DNA of 64,000 bases from Hydrogenophaga sp. (GCF_026125785.1 NZ_JAHCKL010000022.1:1-64000); one strand, 5' to 3'. Shown: positions 1 through 9,705, counted from the first letter of the stretch. The notes: generated from the sequence alone by a model not told the origin. Program-made: numbers and translations.

Positions 1-282
1 TGCGGCTGGGCGGGGGGGCGGGGGGCCGCCATGCTTGGACCCCGGGTGCGCGGCCGCCAGGGCGGCCGCGGCCCGGGCCACGCAGGCCGCGCACAGGCAG
101 GCCTTGCCGCGGGCCTGCGCGGGCAACTGGTCCAGCAGGCCGGGGGGGAAGGTGGTGCTCACGCACCAGCAGGGCGGCTGCGCCTGGCCGGTGGCGCGTT
201 CGATCTCCATGGCGCAGCGGTTGTCCTGGCCGCAGAGCGGGCAGCGGGTGGGATCGATCTCGGGCAGGGGAGGCGCTGGCAT
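1..282 (-). CDS. cysteine-rich CWC family protein, 3' end outside window
   Basis: The minus-strand frame is open from an ATG at 282 to the window edge (94 codons, no stop). The translation begins MPAPPLPEID and carries cysteines in the pattern CPLC (14-17), C23, CWC (38-40) and CLCAAC (62-67). This is the hallmark of the short cysteine-rich CWC family (Pfam Cys_rich_CWC), a presumed zinc-binding protein of unknown role common in proteobacteria. The C-terminus is not seen. The visible tail after residue 70 is Ala/Pro-rich and low complexity. The gene lies downstream of the acyltransferase on the same strand with a 74-base gap, so it may be co-transcribed. Family assignment rests on the cysteine pattern; function is unknown. 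Confidence 0.72.
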   Translation of the reverse strand, partial: MPAPPLPEIDPTRCPLCGQDNRCAMEIERATGQAQPPCWCVSTTFPPGLLDQLPAQARGKACLCAACVARAAAALAAAHPGSKHGGPPPPRPAA

Positions 283-356
283 GGGGCTATGGTAGTTTCA
301 AAGCCGTTCCCGACCTTGATCTGCCTCAGCGTGGCGTGGATTTGTGCCCGCCCGGA

Positions 357-1454
357 TCAGGCCATGGCCGGCAGCGGGCCACGCGTGCGGCCCCATTGGC
401 TCAGGCGCAGCTCCACCGTGTGGTGAAACAGCGCGCCCGCCGCGTTGCAGGCCAGCCAGGCCAGCAGCACACCCAGCGTCTGGACCAGCGGGTCGGGGTT
501 GGCGTAGCGGGTGAACAGCGCGTTGACCACCAGCGCGACCGGAAAGTTGAGCAGGAACACCGAGTACGAGATGCGCCCCAGGTAGGCCACCACGCGGCTG
601 CGCGGCCAGGTGTGGAGCCAGCCCTGCAACTGGGCCAGGCCCAGCAGCATGCTCACCACCAGCGCCAGCGCGATGCGGGTGCGGAAGTCGATGGCCAGCG
701 CCAGCAGCGTGGCGGCCACCAGCGCGGCCATGACCCAGCGGCCGCTGGCGTGCCAGACCGCTTCGCTGCGCGTGCACCAGTGGGTCATCACGCCCAGGCC
801 GTAGGCGCCGAAGAAGTAGAGGGCCCAGCTGTCCCACTCGGGTTCGCGGTTGAAGTGGAACAGCGAGGCCACCACGAGCACGGCGGCCAGGAGCTTGACC
901 CAGGGCACCGGCAAGCGGTCCTGCGCCGGGCCGTGGCGGGCCAGCCAGAGCAGGCCCAGCAGCAGCGCGTAGAGCTGGAAGTCGATCGCCACATACCAGA
1001 CGCCGGCCGAGAGCGATTCCATGCCCAGCACGCTCTGCACCAGCAGGGCGTGAGCGATGAACTGGTCCAGGTGGGGCCTGTCCGGCAGCGAGTCGTGCGT
1101 CATGGCCCGGCGGGCCAGTTCCGTGCAGAGCATGGCCACCAGCAGCGCGGCGATGTAGGGCAGCGCCACGCGCACATAGCGCTGCCACAGCAGGCGCCGG
1201 GGTCGGCGCGGCAGCAGCACGCCGTCGGGCGCGAGGCTGCGCGCGGCCAGGAAGCCGGCCACCACCAGGAACACCTGCACGGCCATGCGCGCGTCCTGGC
1301 TGAACCAGGCCACGAGGTCGGGCGCGATGCGGTGCGTCCAGTCCGACATGGGACCGTAGAAGGCCAGGTGGTGCAGCACGATGAACTGCGAGCCCAGTGC
1401 CTTGAGCGCGTCGATGAAGAAGAGGCGGCCGCCCAGGCCGCTGGAGGCGTTCAC
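357..1454 (-). CDS. acyltransferase family 3 membrane protein
   Basis: This 365-residue integral membrane protein is almost entirely hydrophobic helices. The N-terminal FFIDALKALGSQFIVLHH (residues 12-29) matches the first helix of the acyltransferase-3 family (OafA/OpgC/NolL type), which moves acyl groups such as acetyl or succinyl onto surface sugars or glucans across the inner membrane. The start is a GTG whose last two bases overlap the stop of the upstream gene (GTGA, 1451-1454), so translation is probably coupled to the gamma-glutamyltransferase-like gene. The acceptor cannot be read from sequence; OpgC-like glucan modification is one possibility, O-antigen acetylation another. Length is normal for the family. 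Confidence 0.82.
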   Translation of the reverse strand: MNASSGLGGRLFFIDALKALGSQFIVLHHLAFYGPMSDWTHRIAPDLVAWFSQDARMAVQVFLVVAGFLAARSLAPDGVLLPRRPRRLLWQRYVRVALPYIAALLVAMLCTELARRAMTHDSLPDRPHLDQFIAHALLVQSVLGMESLSAGVWYVAIDFQLYALLLGLLWLARHGPAQDRLPVPWVKLLAAVLVVASLFHFNREPEWDSWALYFFGAYGLGVMTHWCTRSEAVWHASGRWVMAALVAATLLALAIDFRTRIALALVVSMLLGLAQLQGWLHTWPRSRVVAYLGRISYSVFLLNFPVALVVNALFTRYANPDPLVQTLGVLLAWLACNAAGALFHHTVELRLSQWGRTRGPLPAMA

Positions 1455-3040
1455 ACCCCCGCCGCGCAGCCGTCGCTGCGGGGATCGGCCGCGCCTTCGA
1501 TCAGGCCGTTGGCGTGGCGCACCAGCGCGCCCGCGTGGCCCATGGTGTCGCTGTAGGCCTCCGGCAGCACGTCCACCACGTGGCCGGCTTCGCGCAGCGC
1601 GGCTTGCAGTTCGGGGGCGAAGCGGTTTTCCAGCTTGAGCGAGGTGCTGCCTTCGCCCCAGGTGCGGCCGAGCAGCCAGCGCGGCGCGCTCACCGCCTGC
1701 TGCAGGCTCTGGCCGAAGCGCGCATAGCGGGTGAAGACGGCGGCCTGCGTCTGTGGCTGGCCTTCGCCGCCCATGGTGCCGAAAGGCATGGTGCGGCCGT
1801 CGTCGAACACCGCCAGCGAAGGGTTGAGCGTGTGGAACGGCCGGTGCAGCGGCGTGAGCGCATTGAGCGAGCGCGGGTCGAGCGAGAAGCTGGTGCCCCG
1901 GTTCTGCCAGCAGACACCGGTGTCGCGCAGCACCGTGCCCGAGCCGAACTCCCAGTACACGCTCTGGATGAAGCTGACCGCGCGGCCTCGCGCGTCGATG
2001 GCGCCCATCCAGATGGTGTCGCCGGGCGCGGCCGGGTCGGGCCAGGGTAAGGCTTTTCGCGGATCGATCTGCGCGGCCAGCGCGTCCAGCGCCGCCGGCT
2101 CCAGCAGGCTCTGCGGATCGGCCGGCAGGCGCTGCGGGTCGGTGACCACGCGCTCGCGCACGCGGAAGGCGCGCTTGGTGGCCTCCACCAGCCCGTGCAG
2201 GTGGGCGAAGCCTTCGCCCTCGGTCACGCCCAGGCGCTCGAACAGGCCCAGGATCATCAGCGCCGACAGGCCTTGCGAGGGCGGTGGCAGGTTGTAGACC
2301 GTGCTGTCGTTCAGCCGCACCGCCAGCGGCGTGACGATGCGCGCGCGGTACGCGGCGAGGTCGGTGGCGCGCAGCGGGCTGCCCAGTTGCTCCAGCTCGG
2401 CGGCCATGCGCGCGCCCAGTTCACCGCGGTAGAAATCGTCCAGCCCGCGTTCGCCCAGTTGCGCCAGCGTGCGGCCCAGCGCGGGCTGGAGCAGGATGTC
2501 GCCCACGGCGGGGGGCAGGCCACCCACGAGGTAGGTCTCGGCGAAGCCGGGCGCGTGGCGCAGGCCGTCGAGCTTTTCAAGGGTCAGGCGCGCCTGGCTT
2601 TCGGTGACGGCCACGCCATCGCGCGCATGGCGCACCGCGTCGGCCAGCAGGCGCGGCAAGGGCAGCGCGGTGCCGCCCCAGGTGGCGGCCACCTCCAGCG
2701 CGCGCGCCCAGCCGTCCACCGTGCCGGCCACGGTGAGCGCGGCGGTGGGCCCGCGCGCCGGGATCTCCGCCAGGCCGTTGTAGAAGGCCATGTCGGCCAG
2801 CGCGGCGGCCGGGCCGGCGGCGTCGATGGCCACCGGCAGTTGCCCGGGCTCGTGGATGAGCCAGAAGCCGTCGCCGCCGATGGCGTTCATGTGCGGATAG
2901 ACGACCGCGATGGCCGCGGCGGCGGCCACCATCGCCTCCACCGCATTGCCGCCGTCGCGCAGCACGTCGCGGCCGGCCTGGGCGGCCAGGTGGTGCGGCG
3001 CGACGAGCATGCCGCCGAGGGTCTTGGGGGTGTGGATCAT
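1451..3040 (-). CDS. gamma-glutamyltransferase-family protein (Ntn hydrolase)
   Basis: The 529-residue protein aligns in outline with gamma-glutamyltranspeptidases: an N-terminal DVLRDGGNAVEA segment, an NAIGGDGFW motif near residue 55, and the autoprocessing site GDTIWMGAID, where Thr342 would become the N-terminal nucleophile of the small subunit. The later MGGEGQPQTQAAV segment is also typical. No signal peptide is visible, unlike periplasmic Ggt of E. coli, so this is more like the cytosolic YwrD-type homologues that cleave gamma-glutamyl or related amides. A GTGA overlap couples it to the downstream acyltransferase. It lies 89 bases after malate synthase on the same strand with a strong hairpin between them. 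Substrate is not certain. Confidence 0.85.
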   Translation of the reverse strand: MIHTPKTLGGMLVAPHHLAAQAGRDVLRDGGNAVEAMVAAAAAIAVVYPHMNAIGGDGFWLIHEPGQLPVAIDAAGPAAALADMAFYNGLAEIPARGPTAALTVAGTVDGWARALEVAATWGGTALPLPRLLADAVRHARDGVAVTESQARLTLEKLDGLRHAPGFAETYLVGGLPPAVGDILLQPALGRTLAQLGERGLDDFYRGELGARMAAELEQLGSPLRATDLAAYRARIVTPLAVRLNDSTVYNLPPPSQGLSALMILGLFERLGVTEGEGFAHLHGLVEATKRAFRVRERVVTDPQRLPADPQSLLEPAALDALAAQIDPRKALPWPDPAAPGDTIWMGAIDARGRAVSFIQSVYWEFGSGTVLRDTGVCWQNRGTSFSLDPRSLNALTPLHRPFHTLNPSLAVFDDGRTMPFGTMGGEGQPQTQAAVFTRYARFGQSLQQAVSAPRWLLGRTWGEGSTSLKLENRFAPELQAALREAGHVVDVLPEAYSDTMGHAGALVRHANGLIEGAADPRSDGCAAGV

Positions 3041-3079
3041 CGGGGGTCCTGGGTACGGCGCGCTCCCCGGAGCACGCCA

Positions 3080-3117
3080 CCTTGCAGATCAGGGAGCGAT
3101 GCTCCCGATCCGCAAGG
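3080..3117 (-). terminator. long hairpin between malate synthase and ggt-like gene
   Basis: The arms 3080-3097 and 3101-3117 pair as six, four and six base pairs around a GAT loop, with one bulged A and one A/C mismatch. It sits just beyond the glcB stop codon and 40 bases before the ggt-like start on the minus strand. There is no clear T run, so it could be a weak terminator, an mRNA 3' end stabiliser, or an attenuating structure for the downstream gene. Confidence 0.55.
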
Positions 3118-3129
3118 ATAAATGACGGT

Positions 3130-5349
3130 TCAGCCCGCTGCCTTCACCTTCAGTCGCCAGGCGTGCAGCAGCGGCTCGGTGTAGCCGCTGGGCTGTTCCT
3201 TGCCCTTGAACACCAGGTCCAGCGCGGCCTGGTAGGCCATGCTGGTCTTCACGTTGCCGGCCATGGGCTTGTAGAGCTTGTCGCCGGCGTTCTGCTTGTC
3301 CACCTTGGCGGCCATGCGCTCGAAGGTCTCGCGCACCTGCTGTTCCGTGACGATGCCGTGGTGCAGCCAGTTGGCGATGTGCTGGCTGGAGATGCGCAGC
3401 GTGGCGCGGTCTTCCATCAGGCCGACGTCGTTGATGTCGGGCACCTTGGAGCAGCCCACGCCCTGGTCGACCCAGCGCACCACGTAGCCCAGGATGCCCT
3501 GGACGTTGTTGTCCAACTCCTGCTGCTTCTCGGCATCGGTCCAACTCGGGTTGCTGCTCACGGGGATGGTGAGCAGGCCGGTGAGCAGGTTGTCGCGCTC
3601 GGCGTCGGCGTCGGTCTTCTCCAGGCCCTTCTGCACCTCGCTCACCAGCACCTGGTGGTAGTGCAGCGCGTGCAGGGTGGCCCCGGTGGGGCTGGGCACC
3701 CAGGCGGTGTTGGCGCCGGCCTTGGGGTGGGCGATCTTCTGCTCCAGCATGGCCTTCATCAGGTCGGGCATGGCCCACATGCCCTTGCCGATCTGTGCCT
3801 TGCCGCGCAGGCCGCAGGACAGGCCCACCAGCACGTTGTTCTTCTCATAGGCCTGGATCCAGGCGCTGGTCTTCATGTCGCCCTTGCGCACCATGGGGCC
3901 GGCGAGCATGGCGGTGTGCATCTCGTCGCCGGTGCGGTCGAGGAAGCCGGTGTTGATGAAGGCCACGCGGCTGGCGGCGGCGGCAATGCAGGCCTTGAGG
4001 TTGATCGAGGTGCGGCGCTCTTCGTCCATGATGCCGAGCTTGACCGTGCTCTGCGGCAGGCCCAGCACTTTCTCGACGCGCTCGAACAGCTCGGCGGCAA
4101 AGGCCACCTCGCGCGGGCCGTGCATCTTGGGTTTGACGATGTAGACCGAGCCCTTGCGCGAGTTGCGGATGGCGGCCTTCTTGCCGCGCTGCAGGTCGTG
4201 CAGTGCGATCGCGGTAGTGACGACCGCGTCCATGATGCCCTCGGGGATCTCCTTGCCCTCGGCGCCCCAGAGGATGGCCGGGTTGGTCATGAGGTGGCCG
4301 ACGTTGCGCACGAACAGCAGCGAGCGGCCATGCAGGCGCACGGTCTTGCGGCCATCGGGCGTGGTGTATTCGCGGTCGCCGTTGAGGCCGCGCGTGAGCA
4401 CCTTGCCGCTCTTCTCGAACGACTCGGTGAGCGTGCCCTGCAGGATGCCCAGCCAGTTGCGGTAGGCCAGCAGCTTGTCTTCTGCATCCACGGCGGCCAC
4501 GGAGTCTTCCAGGTCCAGGATGGTGGAGAGCGCTGCCTCGATCACGAGGTCGCTCACGCCGGCCGCATCGGTCTTGCCGATCGGCGTGTCCGGGCGGATC
4601 TGGATCTCCAGATGCAGGCCGTTGTGGCGCAGCAGCACCGCGGTGGGCTTCTTCGCGTCACCCTGGTAGCCGACCAGCTGCGACTTGTCCACGAGCTTGC
4701 TGGTGCCACCGTCGGCCAGCGAGACCACCAGGTCGCCGTCCTTGTTGATCCTGTAGCCGGTGGAGCCGACGTGCGAGCCCTTCTTCAGCGGTGCGGTGCG
4801 GTCCAGAACGTAGCGCGCGTACTCGATGACCTTGGCGCCGCGCTTGGGGTTGTAGCCCCCCTTGGGGCCGACCTTGCCGCAGCCCTTGTCCTCGGCGATC
4901 ACGTCGGTGCCGTACAGCGCGTCGTACAGCGAGCCCCAGCGCGCGTTGGCCGCGTTGAGCGCGTAGCGTGCGTTCAGGATGGGCACCACCAGCTGCGGGC
5001 CGGCCTGCACCGCGAGTTCGTCGTCCACGTTCTTCGTGGTGGCCTTGGCGCCCTTGGGTGCGGGCACGAGGTAGCCGATGGTCTCCAGGAACTTGCGGTA
5101 GCCGGCCATGTCGCGGATCGGGCCCGGGTTGGCGCTGTGCCACTTGTCCAGTTCGGCCTGCAGGCGGTCGCGTTCGGCCAGCAGTGCCGCGTTCTTGGGC
5201 GCGAGGTCGGCCACGATGGCGTCAAAGCCCTTCCAGAACGCCGCTTCGTCCACGCCGGTGCCGGGCAGCACCTCGCGGTTGATGAACTGAAACAGTTCGG
5301 TGTCGACCTGCAAACCGTGGATCTGCGTGCGCTGTTGCTGCGTTGTCAT
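3130..5349 (-). CDS. glcB: malate synthase G
   Basis: The product condenses glyoxylate with acetyl-CoA to malate in the cytoplasm, the second step of the glyoxylate shunt and of glycolate use. The 739-residue length fits the monomeric G isoform (about 725 residues). Signature stretches include [10 protein letters not shown] near residues 439-448, with conserved acidic and arginine residues, [11 protein letters not shown], and the C-terminal [14 protein letters not shown] chose the ATG at 5349 ([13 protein letters not shown]), preceded by GGAG about eight bases upstream. An upstream in-frame ATG at 5391 would add 14 residues unlike the family. The 179-base upstream gap holds an inverted repeat that may be an operator. 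No isocitrate lyase gene is adjacent. Confidence 0.97.
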   Translation of the reverse strand: MTTQQQRTQIHGLQVDTELFQFINREVLPGTGVDEAAFWKGFDAIVADLAPKNAALLAERDRLQAELDKWHSANPGPIRDMAGYRKFLETIGYLVPAPKGAKATTKNVDDELAVQAGPQLVVPILNARYALNAANARWGSLYDALYGTDVIAEDKGCGKVGPKGGYNPKRGAKVIEYARYVLDRTAPLKKGSHVGSTGYRINKDGDLVVSLADGGTSKLVDKSQLVGYQGDAKKPTAVLLRHNGLHLEIQIRPDTPIGKTDAAGVSDLVIEAALSTILDLEDSVAAVDAEDKLLAYRNWLGILQGTLTESFEKSGKVLTRGLNGDREYTTPDGRKTVRLHGRSLLFVRNVGHLMTNPAILWGAEGKEIPEGIMDAVVTTAIALHDLQRGKKAAIRNSRKGSVYIVKPKMHGPREVAFAAELFERVEKVLGLPQSTVKLGIMDEERRTSINLKACIAAAASRVAFINTGFLDRTGDEMHTAMLAGPMVRKGDMKTSAWIQAYEKNNVLVGLSCGLRGKAQIGKGMWAMPDLMKAMLEQKIAHPKAGANTAWVPSPTGATLHALHYHQVLVSEVQKGLEKTDADAERDNLLTGLLTIPVSSNPSWTDAEKQQELDNNVQGILGYVVRWVDQGVGCSKVPDINDVGLMEDRATLRISSQHIANWLHHGIVTEQQVRETFERMAAKVDKQNAGDKLYKPMAGNVKTSMAYQAALDLVFKGKEQPSGYTEPLLHAWRLKVKAAG

Positions 5350-5436
5350 GGTGGGCTCCATCGAGGGGGAAAGGCGTGTGCGGAAAGGCAAAAACCGGAC
5401 CAGGAAGGGGTCGGCGCACCGCGCGCGCCGCGACCC

Positions 5437-5456
5437 ATGGAAGCACTGTATTCCAT
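5437..5456 (-). promoter_or_regulatory. inverted repeat upstream of glcB
   Basis: ATGGAA-N8-TTCCAT forms a perfect 6+6 dyad about 90 bases upstream of the malate synthase start. An AT-rich stretch with T6 lies just further upstream (5470-5495). The symmetry and position suit binding by a dimeric repressor or activator of the glyoxylate pathway. Which regulator binds is not known from the window. Confidence 0.4.
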
Positions 5457-5528
5457 ACTGGGGCCGCCATTAAATCCGTTTTTTGCGGTTTATCTGTGAC
5501 TTTGATGATGGTAATGACGCGTGCGATG

Positions 5529-6776
5529 TCATTCGCCGTAGGCCTGACGCTGATCGCGCAGGAAAGGGCGGTCGATCTGCAGGGCCAGCGAGGCGATGTC
5601 CGCGTCGCGCACACCCGCCTGTGCGAAGTGTGCCTGCCAGCCGGCCAGCACCTGACAGACACGCTGTACCTGCGCCACGGCATCCGGCCGCTTCAGGCCG
5701 AACAGGCTGCATTCGGAGAGCGCGTTGTCCAGCGTCGCGTCGGCCGCTGCCTTGCCCACGCGCATCTGCTGGTAGCCCAGCGCCTGACCGCTGGGCAGCA
5801 CGTCGAAGGCCGGCGAGAGCTCGTACGCCCCGCTGCTGTCCATCAGCAGCGCATGGTTCTTTTCATGGTCGTCGGTGTTGTCTATCAGGATGTTGAACAC
5901 CATGCGCCGGAACAACTCTTGCATCTGGGCCTTGTACCGGCCCCCGGCCGCCACCCCGCGCCGGCGCAGCCATTGGGCCAGTTCCGGATAGCCCGGCGCC
6001 TCGCCGGCGGCCCTGAGCGCCACGTTGGCCGACAGGACATGCCTGCGCAGGCCCGCCTCGCGGTCGAAGCGCCGTATGGCCACGGCATGGCCGCGCGGCA
6101 GTGGCACCGGCAGCGTGTGCGCCACGCGGATGTCCGCCTGCGCAGCCAGCGTCATCGCGGCATGCTCGACCAGCGACGTGTCGAATGGGTCGCCGGGCTC
6201 GTTGAACTTGATCACCCAGGGCGCGCCTTGCAGCGTCAGCAGAGTCTTGGGACGAGCCCCGCCCAGGGTGGCGCCGGGATGGAGCAGCCGCTGCTGTTCG
6301 GGCGGTACGGGTTCGCCGGCCAGAACGCGGTGGGCGAGCCGTTCCATCTCCGCGGCATCGGCCAGTTGTGGCAGGGGGCCGGTGTCGCGCGCCACGTACG
6401 CACTGGCGGATACCGACACGCCCAGCGCACCGAAGCGTTCGTCGCCAGCGTAGAAGAGGAAGTCCAGCACCGACAGCCGTGGCGGCTTGTCCAGCATGCG
6501 GATGACCCGCTCGCCCCAGCGGTCCGGCCGCGCGTCGTCCACCGCGCCGGCGGCGGACTCCCGCTCGCGGGGCAGGAACTCGCCGGCGATCAGCGGCAGG
6601 TCCTCGCTCAACGGGAAGCCGGACTCACGCCAGGCCTTGGCGTACGTCAGCGAGACGCCTTGCAGTACACGTGCCGTGCGCAATTCGCCGACCAGGCGTG
6701 GGGCCTCTGGATGGGCAAGCCACCAGAGGAACAACGATTCCCCGGGTTGGTATTGCCGGAGGTCGAACGCGATCAT
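5529..6776 (-). CDS. HipA-family kinase, toxin of a HipBA-type pair
   Basis: The 415-residue protein has the HipA layout: an N-terminal domain, then GGARPKTLL near residues 176-184, WVIKFNEPGD, a kinase catalytic loop NTDDHEKNH with Asp303 and Asn307, and a SPAFDVLPS motif playing the part of the DFG loop. Characterised HipA proteins are Ser/Thr kinases that phosphorylate glutamyl-tRNA synthetase or other targets and cause growth arrest; the target here is unknown. The ATG overlaps the stop of the upstream HTH gene (ATGA, 6773-6776), so the antitoxin is made first and coupled. All kinase motifs look intact, so the enzyme is probably active. It is followed after 179 bases by glcB on the same strand. 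Confidence 0.9.
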   Translation of the reverse strand: MIAFDLRQYQPGESLFLWWLAHPEAPRLVGELRTARVLQGVSLTYAKAWRESGFPLSEDLPLIAGEFLPRERESAAGAVDDARPDRWGERVIRMLDKPPRLSVLDFLFYAGDERFGALGVSVSASAYVARDTGPLPQLADAAEMERLAHRVLAGEPVPPEQQRLLHPGATLGGARPKTLLTLQGAPWVIKFNEPGDPFDTSLVEHAAMTLAAQADIRVAHTLPVPLPRGHAVAIRRFDREAGLRRHVLSANVALRAAGEAPGYPELAQWLRRRGVAAGGRYKAQMQELFRRMVFNILIDNTDDHEKNHALLMDSSGAYELSPAFDVLPSGQALGYQQMRVGKAAADATLDNALSECSLFGLKRPDAVAQVQRVCQVLAGWQAHFAQAGVRDADIASLALQIDRPFLRDQRQAYGE

Positions 6777-7156
6777 GCCGGTGCATCCCCTTCCTGGTCC
6801 GGATCCGCCAGAACGGCCGGGCCATACAGCGAGGGGCGCTGCCGTACCGAGCGTGCCCTGGCTGCGCGCACAGCGTCTTCCAGGGCGCCCAGGTCGTGTT
6901 CGGGTGCAGCCAGTGCGCCCAGCGCCTCGGAGCGGCCGACCAGCCACAGCGCCGTGGCATACACCCCCATGGAGACGCTTGGATCGCCCCGTTCCATCCG
7001 CATGAGCGTGGGCTCGGAGACGCCGATGCGTTGGGCCCAGTCCCTCAGAGGTTCGCGGCGGCGCTTGCGCGCGATGGCGAGGTGCTCGCCCAGTTGGTGC
7101 AGGTGCGCGCGCGCGGCGGGCGGGATGGCATCCAGAGCGGGCGATCGTTTTGACAT
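6773..7156 (-). CDS. HipB-like HTH antitoxin/autorepressor
   Basis: This 127-residue protein carries an XRE-type helix-turn-helix at about residues 35-60 (LRDWAQRIGVSEPTLMRMERGDPSVS) [segment], followed by a helical C-terminus. Together with the overlapping HipA gene downstream it makes a standard type II pair: HipB binds the kinase and represses the operon. It is somewhat longer than E. coli HipB (88 residues), with extra length at both ends. A 20-base AT-rich palindrome lies 29 bases upstream of the start and is the likely operator. Confidence 0.87.
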   Translation of the reverse strand: MSKRSPALDAIPPAARAHLHQLGEHLAIARKRRREPLRDWAQRIGVSEPTLMRMERGDPSVSMGVYATALWLVGRSEALGALAAPEHDLGALEDAVRAARARSVRQRPSLYGPAVLADPDQEGDAPA

Positions 7157-7184
7157 GACATAAATATTATCTTATTCATGAAAA

Positions 7185-7204
7185 AACAAACATATATATT
7201 TGTT
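7185..7204 (-). promoter_or_regulatory. AT-rich palindrome, candidate HipB operator
   Basis: AACAAACATATATATTTGTT is a palindrome with nine of ten base pairs matched. It sits 29 bases upstream of the antitoxin start in a strikingly AT-rich island (about 7157-7208) inside an otherwise GC-rich region. Position and symmetry suit autoregulation of the hipBA-type operon. It could also serve as the 3' end of the upstream AraC transcript. Confidence 0.55.
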
Positions 7205-7227
7205 ATTGGGTGGGCGGTCAGGTCGAC

Positions 7228-8175
7228 TCACCCCGCCTGGAAACGCCAGGCCATGTTCCGCTCGGCAGCGTCCTGCTGGCGGAAGGCGCGTGGCGACGCG
7301 CCCACGGTGCGCTTGAACACCTTGGAGAAGCTGAACGCGTCCTGGTAGCCCACGGTGGTGGCCACGGCTTCCAGCGGCTGGCTGGTCTCGCTCAGCAGTT
7401 TCATCGCGCGCTGCATGCGCAGCGTGCGCAGATGGTTCAGCGGGGTGTCGCCCATGGCTTGGCGGAAGCGCTCGGCCAGCGCGGTGCGGGAGAGGCCGGC
7501 GCGGCGGGCCAGTTCGTCCAGTGTCCAGGCGTGGGCGGGTTGGTCGTGCATCAGCGCCAGCACGCGGCCAACCTGGGGGTCGCGCACCGCCTGGCTCCAG
7601 CCCGCGCGCGCGTTCGCGCAGCGCGCCATCACCTCGCGCAACGCGTAGGTGAAGAGCAGGTCCAGCAGGCCCTGGGTGGCCATGTCCACGCCAGGCTGGC
7701 TGCCCCCGAGTTCGGCCTGCAGCAGGCCGCCCAGCAGCGCCAGCGGGCCCAGGCGCGGCAGTTCCGATGCGCGCAGCACCGACCAGGCGGGCATCTCGCT
7801 GAAGAACGGGTGCAGCGGTGTGTGCCAGAGCTGGTAGGCGCTGCTGAGCACCGTGCCGGTGTGGGCGGACGGATCGACCGGCGCCGGGTTGCGCACGCCG
7901 ATGCGCTCCACCGCCAGGCCCTGCAGGCTGGGCTGGACACTGAGCACGTGGTCGCAGCCCCGGGCCATGACGGCCACGTCCCCGTGTTCCAGCACCAGGG
8001 GCTCGGGCAGGCCGGGCGCATGCAGGTGCACCTGCCCGCGCAGCACCGCGTGCAGGCCGATGCTGCGCTCGCAGGGGAAGCGCAGCGCCTTGCCGGAGCC
8101 GAGTTCGCTGAGGTCGAGCAGGCGGCGCGAAAGGCCGGTGTCGCGCAGGGCGGCGCTGAGGAGATCGGTGTCCAT
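7228..8175 (-). CDS. AraC-family regulator with N-terminal cupin
   Basis: A 315-residue regulator. Residues 1-190 form an AraC-type cupin effector domain (LRGQVHLH, EHGDVAVMARG), of the kind found in regulators of oxidoreductase and stress genes. The C-terminal 100 residues hold two helix-turn-helices: LARRAGLSRTALAERFRQ and VATTVGYQDAFSFSKVFKR, with the usual GASPRAFR ending. I chose the ATG at 8175 (MDTDLLSAAL); the longer form to 8220 runs through the divergent operator. It is transcribed away from the quinone reductase gene qorB with a 113-base shared control region, so it most likely controls that gene. Confidence 0.9.
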   Translation of the reverse strand: MDTDLLSAALRDTGLSRRLLDLSELGSGKALRFPCERSIGLHAVLRGQVHLHAPGLPEPLVLEHGDVAVMARGCDHVLSVQPSLQGLAVERIGVRNPAPVDPSAHTGTVLSSAYQLWHTPLHPFFSEMPAWSVLRASELPRLGPLALLGGLLQAELGGSQPGVDMATQGLLDLLFTYALREVMARCANARAGWSQAVRDPQVGRVLALMHDQPAHAWTLDELARRAGLSRTALAERFRQAMGDTPLNHLRTLRMQRAMKLLSETSQPLEAVATTVGYQDAFSFSKVFKRTVGASPRAFRQQDAAERNMAWRFQAG

Positions 8176-8200
8176 GGTCTTGAAGTCCTGAACGGAAAGA

Positions 8201-8233
8201 CATGAAAAAAGTACTTTCATGCATTCTAGTACT
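8201..8233. promoter_or_regulatory. divergent control region between araC-type gene and qorB
   Basis: CATGAAA (8201-8207) and TTTCATG (8215-8221) form an inverted repeat with a 7-base spacer. Two copies of the palindrome AGTACT (8210-8215 and 8228-8233) are spaced 18 bases apart, overlapping it. The block lies midway between the two divergent starts and is AT-rich relative to its surroundings. It is a plausible binding site for the AraC-type regulator. Confidence 0.5.
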
Positions 8234-8288
8234 CGATTTGGCGGCCTACAGTGCGTTCATCGCAACTTCATCCCTCAGGAGCATCACC

Positions 8289-9149
<861 letters not shown>

Positions 9150-9161
9150 GCGCGGGCCGCG

Positions 9162-9404
9162 TCAGCGGCCGATCTGGGCCAGCGCCGCCTGCAGGCCGGA
9201 GAGGCCGCCGACGCGCTGGTCGTTGATGAAGATCTGGGGCATCTGCCGCACGGACGGCCCGCACTTCTCGTAGAAGGCCATGCGTTCGGCCTCGTCGTCG
9301 ATCCGGATTTCCTCGAAATCCATGGAGCGGGACTTGAGCAACATCTTGGCCGACTCGCATTGCGGGCAGGCGGATTTGGAGTAGACGACGATCTTGAGCT
9401 GCAT
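9162..9404 (-). CDS. glutaredoxin-like thioredoxin-fold protein
   Basis: An 80-residue single-domain protein with the redox motif CPQC at residues 14-17, the cis-proline region [10 protein letters not shown] and the glutathione-site [10 protein letters not shown]. It should act as a cytoplasmic dithiol glutaredoxin reducing disulfides with glutathione. The start at 9404 ([10 protein letters not shown]) fits the family; longer in-frame extensions have no family support. It converges on qorB with only 12 bases between stop codons. Confidence 0.88.
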   Translation of the reverse strand: MQLKIVVYSKSACPQCESAKMLLKSRSMDFEEIRIDDEAERMAFYEKCGPSVRQMPQIFINDQRVGGLSGLQAALAQIGR

Positions 9405-9443
9405 GGCCGTGGAGTGTACGGGCCGCTCAGGCGGGCACCGCGC

Positions 9444-9701
9444 ATGCTGTGGTGGCAGACCCACTGCCGGGCGGGTCACACGCTGTTGCTGACCACCGCC
9501 AACAACAGTGTGATAGACGCACAGGGCCTGTCCTCGCGCCTGCTCGACGCCGCGTGGTTCTACAGCGACTCCATCAACGACCTGCCTCTGCTCAGCAGCG
9601 TGGGCCACCCCGTCGCGGTCAACCCGGACGCGCTGCTGCAGCGCCATGCCCTGGCCAACGGCTGGCGCGTGATCGACGTGCTGGGCGACGTGGCCGCCTG
9701 A
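9444..9701 (+). pseudogene. internally deleted HAD-family phosphatase relic (SerB-like)
   Basis: The frame encodes [11 protein letters not shown] followed within a few residues by [15 protein letters not shown] and [21 protein letters not shown]. In intact HAD-IB phosphatases the TLLLTTA motif (motif II) and the [12 protein letters not shown] motif (motif IV) are separated by roughly 80-90 residues holding the motif III lysine, and motif I (DxDGT) lies about 100 residues before. Here motif I, motif III and most of the cap are gone. The remnant therefore cannot be an active phosphatase and looks like the scar of two deletions. It sits between glutaredoxin and an IclR gene. Confidence 0.78.
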
Positions 9702-9705
9702 CCTC

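Noticed and set aside
336-1556. Long plus-strand open frame over the acyltransferase gene
   Set aside because: It is His/Gln/Arg-rich without domains, the usual antisense shadow of a GC-rich gene; many such frames, including 3082-5499 and 9879-13223, were discarded for the same reason.
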